A stretch of 25,673 nucleotides of DNA from an uncultured beta proteobacterium (lineage in GTDB: Bacteria; Pseudomonadota; Gammaproteobacteria; Burkholderiales; SG8-39). The position numbers and the translations under genes were made by a program. A model generated the notes under the pieces. It saw only the letters and a list, made by a program, of their open reading frames with translations, did no database searches and had not been told where the DNA came from. Positions 16,368-24,186 of this stretch are shown piece by piece. The DNA is taken from positions 2,904 to 28,576 of the forward strand of contig CADEDU010000025.1 in NCBI GenBank assembly GCA_902826155.1, given 5' to 3'. The stretch's first letter is position 1, and every line of letters begins with the position of its first letter.

Positions 16368-16376
16368 GCGGATCCT

Positions 16377-17120
16377 CTACACCGCGCGCGATTGCGGCGG
16401 ATAGTGCGGCTGCGACACCTGCGCGCGCACCTGCGCCGCTTCAGCGGCCGCATGACGCTGCAGGATGTTGAGGAACTCTTCGATGAAGCTCTCGAAGCGG
16501 ATCGACAACCGATCGATCTCGTGCGAGTAGCGGTTGTAGGCAACCACCGCGGGAATCGCCGCGAACAGGCCGATCGCCGTGGCCACGAGCGCCTCGGCAA
16601 TACCGGGCGCGACTTGTGAGAGCGTCGCCTGGCCCACGTTCGCAAGCCCGCGGAACGAATTCATGATGCCCCACACGGTGCCGAGCAGGCCTACGTACGG
16701 GCTGACCGAACCCACCGACGCGAGAAACGCCAAGTGTGCATCGAGATTGTCGATCTCGCGCTGGTAGGTGGCGCGCATGGCACGCCGTGCACCGTCGATG
16801 AGAGCGTTGGGGTCGCTCGCCCGCTGCCCACGCAGCTTCACGAAATCGCGGAAACCCGCCTCGAAGACGCGCTCCAGACTGCCGGAGCGGTGACGGGCGT
16901 TCGTGGCGTTCTGATAGAGCGCATTCAGATCGGCCCGACTCCAGAACAAGCGCTCGAAGTTGTCGGTCTCCTTTTTGGCACGGCGGACACTGAACATCTT
17001 CTGAAAGATGTAGTACCAAGATACCAGCGACACCAGCAGGAGCAGCGCCATCACCAGTTGGACGATGACGCTCGCTTGCAGGATCAGGGAGAGGATGGAG
17101 AGGTCTTGCGTAACCGTCAT
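16377..17120 (-). CDS. tolQ: Tol-Pal system protein TolQ
   Basis: TolQ is the MotA/TolQ/ExbB-family stator subunit of the Tol motor. The 247-aa protein has an N-terminal membrane helix (VIVQLVMALLLLVSLVSWYY) and a large cytoplasmic loop. Two conserved C-terminal helices follow: SVSPYVGLLGTVWGIMNSF, and ALVATAIGLFAAIPAVVAYN with the pore Thr. The ATG at 17120 overlaps the ybgC stop (ATGA), implying translational coupling. The C-terminal tail is slightly longer than in E. coli. Confidence 0.96.
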   Translation of the reverse strand: MTVTQDLSILSLILQASVIVQLVMALLLLVSLVSWYYIFQKMFSVRRAKKETDNFERLFWSRADLNALYQNATNARHRSGSLERVFEAGFRDFVKLRGQRASDPNALIDGARRAMRATYQREIDNLDAHLAFLASVGSVSPYVGLLGTVWGIMNSFRGLANVGQATLSQVAPGIAEALVATAIGLFAAIPAVVAYNRYSHEIDRLSIRFESFIEEFLNILQRHAAAEAAQVRAQVSQPHYPPQSRAV

Positions 17121-17548
17121 TGGAGTAGGCCGAGTTTTGTTCTTATCGATGCGGGCATGCGAACCGGCTTGAAACTGGCCGGGTGCACGCAGCCAAGCTC
17201 GACTCGTCCGGTTGTCAGGAGTGCCTGCTCGTCGTCGGACCGCGCGGCGAGCACGCGCTGGATGAAGTCGAGACTGGCGAATCCTACCTTAGCTACTTCC
17301 GCCGTGACCGCGAGCACCTCGTTGAGGCGCCCCGGACGTGCGTAGTCCACGCGAATTCCACGCACGATGAACATGACCTCGTCGCGCGCCGCGAGTTCCG
17401 CCAGATCGAACCCGTGCGCCTGCAGAAATTCGGTGCGGGCGGCCTCCATGAAGTCGAGGTACGTGCCGTGATAGACCACGCCGCCTGCGTCGGTATGGTG
17501 ATAGTAGACGCGCTGGCGAATCGCAAACGTACCTTGCGGCACGCTCAT
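17117..17548 (-). CDS. ybgC: Tol-Pal system-associated acyl-CoA thioesterase YbgC
   Basis: YbgC is a cytoplasmic hotdog-fold thioesterase encoded at the head of tol-pal in many proteobacteria. The 143-aa product has the 4HBT signature YYHHTDAGGVVYHGTYLDFM with catalytic Asp20 and nearby His27, followed by GIRVDYARPGRLNE. The ATG at 17548 overlaps the stop of the upstream RnfD-like gene by 4 nt (17545-17548). This start gives the normal length; the frame extends upstream to 17635 inside that gene and is rejected. Its own stop overlaps tolQ. Confidence 0.93.
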   Translation of the reverse strand: MSVPQGTFAIRQRVYYHHTDAGGVVYHGTYLDFMEAARTEFLQAHGFDLAELAARDEVMFIVRGIRVDYARPGRLNEVLAVTAEVAKVGFASLDFIQRVLAARSDDEQALLTTGRVELGCVHPASFKPVRMPASIRTKLGLLQ

Positions 17549-18471
17549 GGCGCCGCCGATCGCCAGCGGGGGGCGGCCGCAGGCAGCAGACGGTCGAACA
17601 AGAGCACCAGAGGCGTGGACAGGAACAGCGCCCACACGAGTGCGTTGGGGCGATACAGGCCGAACTGCCAGGAGAATGCACCAAGCGCCACGATCATCGC
17701 GAAGACAATCCGCGCAAGACGCGCGTTAGGCGTGGTCATCGGATCGGAGATCATGAAGAACGTGAATAGTAGCAGCGCACCACTGTTGATCTGATGCGTG
17801 AACACCGACCAGCTCTGCTCCAGCCACGCGATGCGGCCGGCGAGCAGCCCCGCGTAGGTAGCGAGAAACACCAGACTGACGTCGAAGCGCCGCGCCCGGG
17901 CGGTGACCACCATGCCCAGCGCGATGAACCAGCCGAACAGCACCAGGTCGCTGCCCCACTGACCCGGCGATGTCCAGGCGCCGGGCGCGATCAGCAGTCC
18001 GAACATCACGCCGAGATTCGCCGGATTGAAGATGTGCTTGCCGCGATAGCGCACGACGAACTTGGCGCCGATCGCCAGCGCCGCCGCGGCCGGATGCACC
18101 CATAACGAATCGGCGCGCAACAACAGCGACAACCCGAAGCAGGTGACGATCGCGCTCAAATACCCGACATTGCGAATCTCGAGTCGGTGGATGAAGAACG
18201 CTTGCGTCGCCACACCCGCGGCGAACGTGAGCGCCATCTGCATCGGCCATAGCGTGAAATCGCGCGTCAGTACGCCGATCGTGAGGAAACTCGCCAGGAA
18301 CAGGATCTGATAAACGCGCGCGTCTTCTGGCAACCGAGTTGGCAACCGAGTGGGCAACCGGGCGCGCAGGCGAGCGAACCGTCCGAGCCACTCTTGCAAG
18401 CTCGGGCTGCCCGCACCAGGCGCGCGACGGCTCGTCGGCGCCAGCGTGCCCGAGGCGTGTTGCCCGCTCAC
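17545..18471 (-). CDS. RnfD/NqrB-like multi-pass membrane protein
   Basis: This 308-aa protein has about nine or ten hydrophobic helices after an Arg/Pro-rich cytoplasmic N terminus. The segments GKHIFNPANLGVMFG and LLFTFFMISDPMTTP match conserved motifs of the NqrB/RnfD family (compare FNPA and DPVTSP-like motifs). At the site where RnfD/NqrB carry a Thr for covalent FMN, this protein reads GQWGSDL, so the flavin-linking Thr appears absent. I chose the GTG at 18471, which overlaps the DUF2330 stop by 4 nt (GTGA); the frame to 18648 lies wholly within that gene. No other Rnf/Nqr subunits are nearby. Together with DUF2330 it may form an independent membrane/periplasm unit. Function is unknown. 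Confidence 0.8.
   Translation of the reverse strand: MSGQHASGTLAPTSRRAPGAGSPSLQEWLGRFARLRARLPTRLPTRLPEDARVYQILFLASFLTIGVLTRDFTLWPMQMALTFAAGVATQAFFIHRLEIRNVGYLSAIVTCFGLSLLLRADSLWVHPAAAALAIGAKFVVRYRGKHIFNPANLGVMFGLLIAPGAWTSPGQWGSDLVLFGWFIALGMVVTARARRFDVSLVFLATYAGLLAGRIAWLEQSWSVFTHQINSGALLLFTFFMISDPMTTPNARLARIVFAMIVALGAFSWQFGLYRPNALVWALFLSTPLVLLFDRLLPAAAPRWRSAAP
18329..18364. repeat. Three 12-bp tandem repeats inside the RnfD-like gene
   Basis: GGCAACCGAGTT, GGCAACCGAGTG and GGCAACCGGGCG are consecutive units. On the coding strand they encode RLPTRLPTRLP in the N-terminal cytoplasmic tail, before the first membrane helix. The repeat keeps frame, so copy-number changes would only alter tail length by four residues. 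Confidence 0.75.
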
Positions 18472-19874
18472 GGCGAGGCCTTGAACCAGTCTTCGCTGAA
18501 GATGCTGCGCCAGCCGCGCGCGGCACGGTGCAGGCCCATCTTGTCGCGGATGCCGCCGATCTCCCAGCCGGTGAGGTTGGCCAGCACCTGGGCTTCCTTC
18601 TCCTGGCGGTTGCGCACCTGCTCGAGATAAGCCTTGGCTTCCGGACACGCATCCTCAGCGATCTTGAACGGGTGGCGCAGCACGTAGCGCGTCTGGTAGT
18701 TGCCGCGATCCTTGGTTTCCTGGAACACCAGATCCTCGGGGAACGTCTGCGGCGTGTAACGCACGTGCAAGCGCGTGACCATCACCGGCTGCGCTTCACT
18801 CGTGGAGGGCGCCGGACGGCGTGGCATGAGCCGCGGATTGCCGGGTGTGCCGGGCGTAACGTGCTGATCGCCCGCGAGCCAGGTAACCCCCAGCCCTTTG
18901 AGTTCGGCCGGCGTGAGCGGATTGGCAGCGCACGGATCGCACCAGCCCATATCCCACACGTATTCGGTGAACACGACCTTATAGGCTTCACGCTTGGCCT
19001 GCTCGTCGAACATCGACTTGTAGAAGCTGCGGAAGTCGCCGCGCACGTAAGTCGGAATGTCCATGTTCGCCGGCAGCTTCACGGTGCGATAGTTGGTCGC
19101 CTCCACGCGGCCCTGCTTCGAGAGCACCCACAACACCAGATCCTGCGGCCCGCGCGCGTTCAGCATGCCGAGGCGGATCGGCAGCATGAATTTCTCGGAG
19201 CGGAAGTTGAACTGCATCGGCCGCAAATACTCTGAGCCGGTCTTGGCGTGCTCGGTCATGTCGACGCGCGCGACGAAGAACTTGAGCTCCTGCTTGATGT
19301 ACGGCGCGAGCGCCTTGGCCGCACCGGCGGGAATCTTGTAGCCGTTCTGCAGCAACCATGTCTCCAGGCCGTTCGATTCGTTGGCCGACAGGATCACCAC
19401 GTCGTACTCGCCGATGGTGTACTGCGCCTCGACCTGCACGCCCAGATCGGCGCGGGAGGCGGGTCGTGCAGCCATCGGCGCAGGCACGCCTGCGGCCGCC
19501 CGGCCTTGCAGCATCATTTCGCGACGCGGCCCGCACGGATTGCCGTCGTGGTACTCGGCCAGGCGCGGCGCGCTGTAGGCGTCGATGCGTTCGATCAACA
19601 CCTTGTCCACGACTTTGATCTGGTCCTTCTTCAGCACCTCGGGCACCGGCACGACCATCGCGAAATCGCCCAGCGGCCCTTTGTAGTCGTTGCGCATCGT
19701 GATCGTGGTGCGGTCGCCATCGCGCACCATCACCACCTGGGAGGCATCGTTGAACAGATCAGCATCGGCCTTGCCGACGTAGAAGCCGCAGAACGCTTGG
19801 GCCGCAGTCGTCAGGGCCGCGGACAGGGTGAACGCCCCCGCCAGGAGTGAACGACGAAGCGATGGACAAAACAT
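18468..19874 (-). CDS. Secreted DUF2330 protein
   Basis: This 468-aa protein has a signal peptide (residues 1-27, cleavage after TAAQA) and no later membrane helix, so it is probably periplasmic. The mature N terminus FCGFYVGKADADLFNDASQVVMVRDG and the GDFAMVVPVPEV segment identify DUF2330, a family of unknown function. Cysteines are at 29, 114, 312, 315 and 410. Cys312 and Cys315 form a thioredoxin-like motif, GWCDPCA. The ATG at 19874 has a strong GAGGTG 4-5 nt upstream. It is first in a run of overlapping genes that leads through the RnfD-like protein into ybgC-tolQRA. The family assignment is from remembered sequence character and should be confirmed by a profile search. Confidence 0.8.
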   Translation of the reverse strand: MFCPSLRRSLLAGAFTLSAALTTAAQAFCGFYVGKADADLFNDASQVVMVRDGDRTTITMRNDYKGPLGDFAMVVPVPEVLKKDQIKVVDKVLIERIDAYSAPRLAEYHDGNPCGPRREMMLQGRAAAGVPAPMAARPASRADLGVQVEAQYTIGEYDVVILSANESNGLETWLLQNGYKIPAGAAKALAPYIKQELKFFVARVDMTEHAKTGSEYLRPMQFNFRSEKFMLPIRLGMLNARGPQDLVLWVLSKQGRVEATNYRTVKLPANMDIPTYVRGDFRSFYKSMFDEQAKREAYKVVFTEYVWDMGWCDPCAANPLTPAELKGLGVTWLAGDQHVTPGTPGNPRLMPRRPAPSTSEAQPVMVTRLHVRYTPQTFPEDLVFQETKDRGNYQTRYVLRHPFKIAEDACPEAKAYLEQVRNRQEKEAQVLANLTGWEIGGIRDKMGLHRAARGWRSIFSEDWFKASP

Positions 19875-19983
19875 GAAACACCTCGATCGGATGGAAGTCC
19901 GGCTATGAACGGGGGCCGGTGCGAATCGGGGTTAGCCCAGGCGAAACTTCTCGTCCCGCAGAGTCCCTCGGACGAGCCCCGAC
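19875..19983. promoter_or_regulatory. Short gap between ruvB and the DUF2330-tol operon
   Basis: These 109 bp must hold the end of the ruv transcript and, if separate, the promoter of the DUF2330/RnfD-like/tol operon. An imperfect inverted repeat is present (TCGGGG near 19926 and CCCCGA near 19976). I see no convincing -35/-10 pair, so read-through from ruvB is possible. Confidence 0.3.
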
Positions 19984-21063
<1,080 letters not shown>

Positions 21064-21065
21064 GG

Positions 21066-21644
21066 TCACGCCTTGGAGAATCGCTTCAACGCCTGCTTGA
21101 TGCCGTCGGTGACGCTGACGCCCTCGGGCAGTTCCTTCACCGCGGCCTGGGCTTCGCGCTCGTTGTAACCCAACGCCAGCAATGCCTGCAGCACATCGGC
21201 CGATGCGCCGCTTGCGCGCGCCATGCCTTCGGTCGGCAGATCGGCGCCGAGCTTGCCTTTGAGCTCCAGCAGCAGACGCTCGGCGGTCTTCTTGCCGATG
21301 CCCGGCACGCGCGTGAGGCGCACAGCCTCTTGCATCGTCACTGCTTCGGCGAGCTCGTTGACCGTCATGCCCGACAGGACCGCGAGCGCGGTGCGCGGGC
21401 CCACGCCGCTGATCCGCACCAGCTGCCGAAACGCGCCGCGCTCGCTCTCCGAGCCGAAGCCGAACAACAAGTGCGCATCCTCGCGCACCACCATATGCGT
21501 GAGCAACGTGACCCGCTCGCCGAGATTGGGCAGGTTGTAGATCGTGCTCATCGGCGCTTCGAGCTCATAGCCCACGCCGGCGCAGTCCACCAGGATCGAC
21601 GGTGGCTGCTTCGACACCAGGGTGCCTTGAATGCGGCCGATCAT
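21066..21644 (-). CDS. ruvA: Holliday junction DNA-binding protein RuvA
   Basis: RuvA is a tetramer that binds the four-way junction and loads RuvB. The 192-aa product has the N-terminal OB fold ([19 protein letters not shown]), two helix-hairpin-helix motifs ([17 protein letters not shown] and [19 protein letters not shown]), a linker, and the C-terminal RuvB-contacting domain ([18 protein letters not shown]). The ATG overlaps the ruvC stop by 4 nt (ATGA). Confidence 0.97.
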   Translation of the reverse strand: MIGRIQGTLVSKQPPSILVDCAGVGYELEAPMSTIYNLPNLGERVTLLTHMVVREDAHLLFGFGSESERGAFRQLVRISGVGPRTALAVLSGMTVNELAEAVTMQEAVRLTRVPGIGKKTAERLLLELKGKLGADLPTEGMARASGASADVLQALLALGYNEREAQAAVKELPEGVSVTDGIKQALKRFSKA

Positions 21645-22306
21645 CGCGTGCGCGCTCCGCCTCGAGCGGCGCTACCGGCTCTGCGCGTCGGCGCCGTGCG
21701 TCCCGCTGCGGTGCCGATCAGCCGACCGCCTCGTACGCGAAATCCGGCCGTGGCGAGACTGCCCATGCCCTGACCGCCGTGCGCATGACAGATCGCGCAC
21801 GCAAGCGCGTCGGCCGCATCGGCGCTTGGATAGCCCGCCAACCCGAGCAGTCGCTTCACCATTTCCTGCACCTGCTCCTTGGTTGCGTGTCCGTTGCCGA
21901 CCACCGATTGCTTGACCTGCAACGCGGTGTACTCCGCCACCGGCAATTGCGCGAGCACCGCCGCGCAGATCGCCGTGCCGCGCGCCTGGCCAAGCAGCAG
22001 CGTCGACTGCGGATTGACGTTGACGAACACTTTTTCGAGTGCCACCTGTTGCGGCCGATGCGAGGCAATCACCTCGCGCAGATTCTCGAGCAGCACCTGC
22101 AGGCGATCGGGCAATGCGGCATCACTGGGGGATTTCACGCAGCCGCTCGATACGTACACGAGCTTGTTGCCGCACTTCTCGATGATGCCGAAGCCGGTGA
22201 TACGCAGGCCCGGATCGATGCCCAGGATGCGGACAGTGGCCGGCGAGGAGGTATCGCGGGAATCGACGCCACGGGAATCGGCGTCGCGGGGAGCTGCGTT
22301 AGGCAT
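21641..22306 (-). CDS. ruvC: Holliday junction endonuclease RuvC
   Basis: RuvC resolves Holliday junctions. The 221-aa product keeps the catalytic acids Asp31 ([14 protein letters not shown]), Glu91 ([11 protein letters not shown]), and Asp163/Asp166 ([16 protein letters not shown]). Its spacing matches E. coli D7/E66/D138/D141. The conserved core starts only at about residue 26, after a leader ([18 protein letters not shown]) that most RuvC proteins lack. No ATG or GTG lies closer to the core, so the ATG at 22306 (or a TTG two codons upstream) must be used unless a rare start codon is. There is no Shine-Dalgarno, but a perfect TATAAT ends 5 nt before the ATG. The C terminus is Arg-rich. Confidence 0.95.
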   Translation of the reverse strand: MPNAAPRDADSRGVDSRDTSSPATVRILGIDPGLRITGFGIIEKCGNKLVYVSSGCVKSPSDAALPDRLQVLLENLREVIASHRPQQVALEKVFVNVNPQSTLLLGQARGTAICAAVLAQLPVAEYTALQVKQSVVGNGHATKEQVQEMVKRLLGLAGYPSADAADALACAICHAHGGQGMGSLATAGFRVRGGRLIGTAAGRTAPTRRAGSAARGGARTR

Positions 22307-22311
22307 GCGCA

Positions 22312-22317
22312 ATTATA
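22312..22317 (-). promoter_or_regulatory. Consensus -10 box directly before ruvC
   Basis: TATAAT is present on the minus strand, 5 nt upstream of the ruvC ATG at 22306. With standard spacing, transcription would start at or within a few bases of the ATG, giving a leaderless mRNA; no ribosome site is seen. The -35 is poor: TTGTCG lies 19 nt upstream. Confidence 0.45.
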
Positions 22318-22347
22318 GAGACGCCGATCCGCCTCGCGACAACGCCA

Positions 22348-23211
22348 TCAAGCGCGCCGTGTGGCGAGCGCAACGCCGCCGACCGTGACGGCGATGCCAG
22401 CGATGGCCAGAGCGCCCAGATCCTCGCCGAAGAAGAAGTACAGGATGGTCGAGGTGAACGGCGGCACCAGATAGAACATGCTCGCCACGCGCGAGGCGGC
22501 GCCGCGCAGGAACAGCAGATGCATCAGGCTGTAGGTGATCACCGACATGAGGATCAACGCAGACAACGCCGTGATGAACGGCGCCGTCCACTGCACGCGA
22601 AACGATTCGAGCGTGCCCGCGCCAAGCAGCATGAGCGATGCCGCGACCAACAGTTGCACTACCGTGCCGGTGCGCAGATCCATCCAGCCGCAGAAGCGCT
22701 TCTGGTAGAGCGTGCCGACCGTCAGACTGACGATGCCGCAGCCCACCAGAAACAACTCGAACGGCTGGCTCCAGTCGAACGCGAGCTTGTCGGAGAGCAC
22801 CATGACGATGCCGGCCAGGCCCACGATCAGCCCTGCCCACTGCCGCGGCGACACGCGCTCGGCGAGCAATCGGCTGGCGATCGCCGCGGTGAGGATCGGC
22901 TGGAGCGCGCCGATGAGAGCGGTCACGCCCACCGGAAAACCACGCGAGGCCGCGAAGAAATTCGGTCCCAGATAGATGGCATGCACCAGCGCGCCGGCAA
23001 CAGCGAGATGCCCGTAGCGGGCAAGCGAATTGGGCCAGGGTGCGCGCATCGCCACAGCAACGATCGCCAGGATCACGGCGGCGATGCCGAAGCGGTACCA
23101 CAGGTAGGTGAGCGGCTCGGCGTAGGCCAGACCGGCCTTGCAGGCGATGAAGCCCGAGCCCCACATGACCAGAAAAACCGCGGCGAGCGCCTTGGTGTTG
23201 AATCCGGTCAA
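22348..23211 (-). CDS. DMT-superfamily transporter (EamA family)
   Basis: This 287-aa inner-membrane protein has about ten hydrophobic helices in two EamA repeats. The first opens with AAVFLVMWGSGFIACKAGL, the typical EamA entry motif with a conserved YLWYRFGIA segment; the second starts near ELFLVGCGIVSLTVGTLYQKR. Such proteins export or import small metabolites, and the substrate cannot be told. The start is a TTG at 23211, 15 nt after the yebC stop and in the same frame; no better start precedes the first helix. It lies between yebC and ruvC, which are usually adjacent or close in relatives. Confidence 0.88.
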   Translation of the reverse strand: MTGFNTKALAAVFLVMWGSGFIACKAGLAYAEPLTYLWYRFGIAAVILAIVAVAMRAPWPNSLARYGHLAVAGALVHAIYLGPNFFAASRGFPVGVTALIGALQPILTAAIASRLLAERVSPRQWAGLIVGLAGIVMVLSDKLAFDWSQPFELFLVGCGIVSLTVGTLYQKRFCGWMDLRTGTVVQLLVAASLMLLGAGTLESFRVQWTAPFITALSALILMSVITYSLMHLLFLRGAASRVASMFYLVPPFTSTILYFFFGEDLGALAIAGIAVTVGGVALATRRA

Positions 23212-23226
23212 GGGTAGCTCTGCCGC

Positions 23227-23952
23227 CTAGGCATCCAGCGACGCGGTGGTGTAGACCTCCTGCACATCGTCGATCGACTCGAGCGCATCGAGCAGCTTCT
23301 GCATCTTGCCGGCGTCGTCGCCGGTAAGCGCCGTCTCGCTGCCCGGACGCATGGTGATCTCGGCGACCTCGGATTTCAGGCCCGCTGTTTCGAGCGCGTC
23401 CTTGACCTTGCCGAAGTCGTTCGGTGCGCACAGCACCTCGATCGAACCGTCCTCGTTGCTCACGACGTCTTCGGCGCCGGCATCGAGGGCGGCCTCCATC
23501 ACCTTGTCTTCGCTGACGCCCGGCGCAAACAGGAACTGCCCGCAATGCTTGAACAGGAACGCGACCGAGCCGTCGGTGCCGAGATTGCCGCCGTGCTTGG
23601 CGAACGCGTGGCGCACCTCGCCGACAGTGCGGGTGCGGTTGTCGGTCATGCAATCGACGATCACCGCCGCGCCACCGATGCCGTAGCCCTCGTAGCGGAT
23701 CTCCTCGTAATTCACGCCTTCCAGATCGCCCGAGCCGCGTTTGATCGCGCGCTCGACGTTGTCCTTGGGCATGTTGGCTTCCTGCGCCTTGTCCATCGCC
23801 AGGCGCAGGCGCGGGTTCATGTTCGGATCACCGCCGCCCATACGAGCGGCAACGGTGATCTCCTTGATGAGGCGGGTGAATACCTTGCCCTTCTTGGCAT
23901 CGGCAGCCGCCTTCTTGTGCTTGATGTTCGCCCACTTGGAATGACCGGCCAT
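23227..23952 (-). CDS. yebC: YebC/PmpR family protein
   Basis: The family has been described as transcriptional regulators and, for some members, as translation factors that relieve ribosome pausing at proline-rich stretches. The 241-aa product matches the family closely: [20 protein letters not shown], then [20 protein letters not shown], and [20 protein letters not shown]. Length is standard. The ATG at 23952 has no strong ribosome site. It is first in the yebC-EamA-ruvCAB run and divergent from the HerA-like gene. TolA in this window has two long proline runs, the sort of substrate the translation role would concern, though that link is only suggestive. Confidence 0.95.
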   Translation of the reverse strand: MAGHSKWANIKHKKAAADAKKGKVFTRLIKEITVAARMGGGDPNMNPRLRLAMDKAQEANMPKDNVERAIKRGSGDLEGVNYEEIRYEGYGIGGAAVIVDCMTDNRTRTVGEVRHAFAKHGGNLGTDGSVAFLFKHCGQFLFAPGVSEDKVMEAALDAGAEDVVSNEDGSIEVLCAPNDFGKVKDALETAGLKSEVAEITMRPGSETALTGDDAGKMQKLLDALESIDDVQEVYTTASLDA

Positions 23953-24041
23953 GATGGATGTCGGCCGCAGCAGTTGCGGTCCGTGAGATCTCGAGGTTGG
24001 GTGCGTCGGACGGATGTCAGGTAAGGCCGCGCGGGTGAATT

Positions 24042-24069
24042 CGCGTGGATGAAGCCGCGTGGATGAAAC
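24042..24069. repeat. 14-bp tandem repeat in the yebC/HerA-like gap
   Basis: CGCGTGGATGAAGC (24042-24055) is followed directly by CGCGTGGATGAAAC (24056-24069), differing at one base. It lies about 90-117 bp upstream of yebC and about 118-145 bp upstream of the ATPase gene. It may be a slippage product or a paired binding site for control of either divergent gene. Confidence 0.65.
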
Positions 24070-24146
24070 CGCGACGCCACGACGTAATGAAAGCGGACAC
24101 CGCCATCAGCGCCGTGGTCGTGCGCGGCCGCGTGCAGCGGGCCGTC

Positions 24147-24152
24147 TATAAT
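24147..24152 (+). promoter_or_regulatory. Consensus -10 box upstream of the HerA-like ATPase gene
   Basis: A perfect TATAAT followed by TTTA stands out in otherwise GC-rich DNA, 34 nt upstream of the ATG at 24187. It would give a 5' leader of roughly 27 nt that contains the ribosome site AGGA (24176-24179). No good -35 is seen at the expected 17-nt spacing. Confidence 0.55.
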
Positions 24153-24186
24153 TTTAGCTCGCCAATCCCCCGGACAGGACCATCCC

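Noticed and set aside
17549..17635. Upstream extension of ybgC
   Set aside because: It would lie inside the RnfD-like gene. The ATG at 17548 gives the family length and a 4-nt overlap.
18472..18648. N-terminal extension of the RnfD-like protein
   Set aside because: It is entirely within the DUF2330 coding sequence in another frame. The GTG at 18471 overlaps the stop exactly.
22313..23653. A 446-codon minus-strand frame spanning EamA and yebC
   Set aside because: It is out of frame with both genes, which have clear family motifs, and its product is Arg-rich with no recognisable domain.
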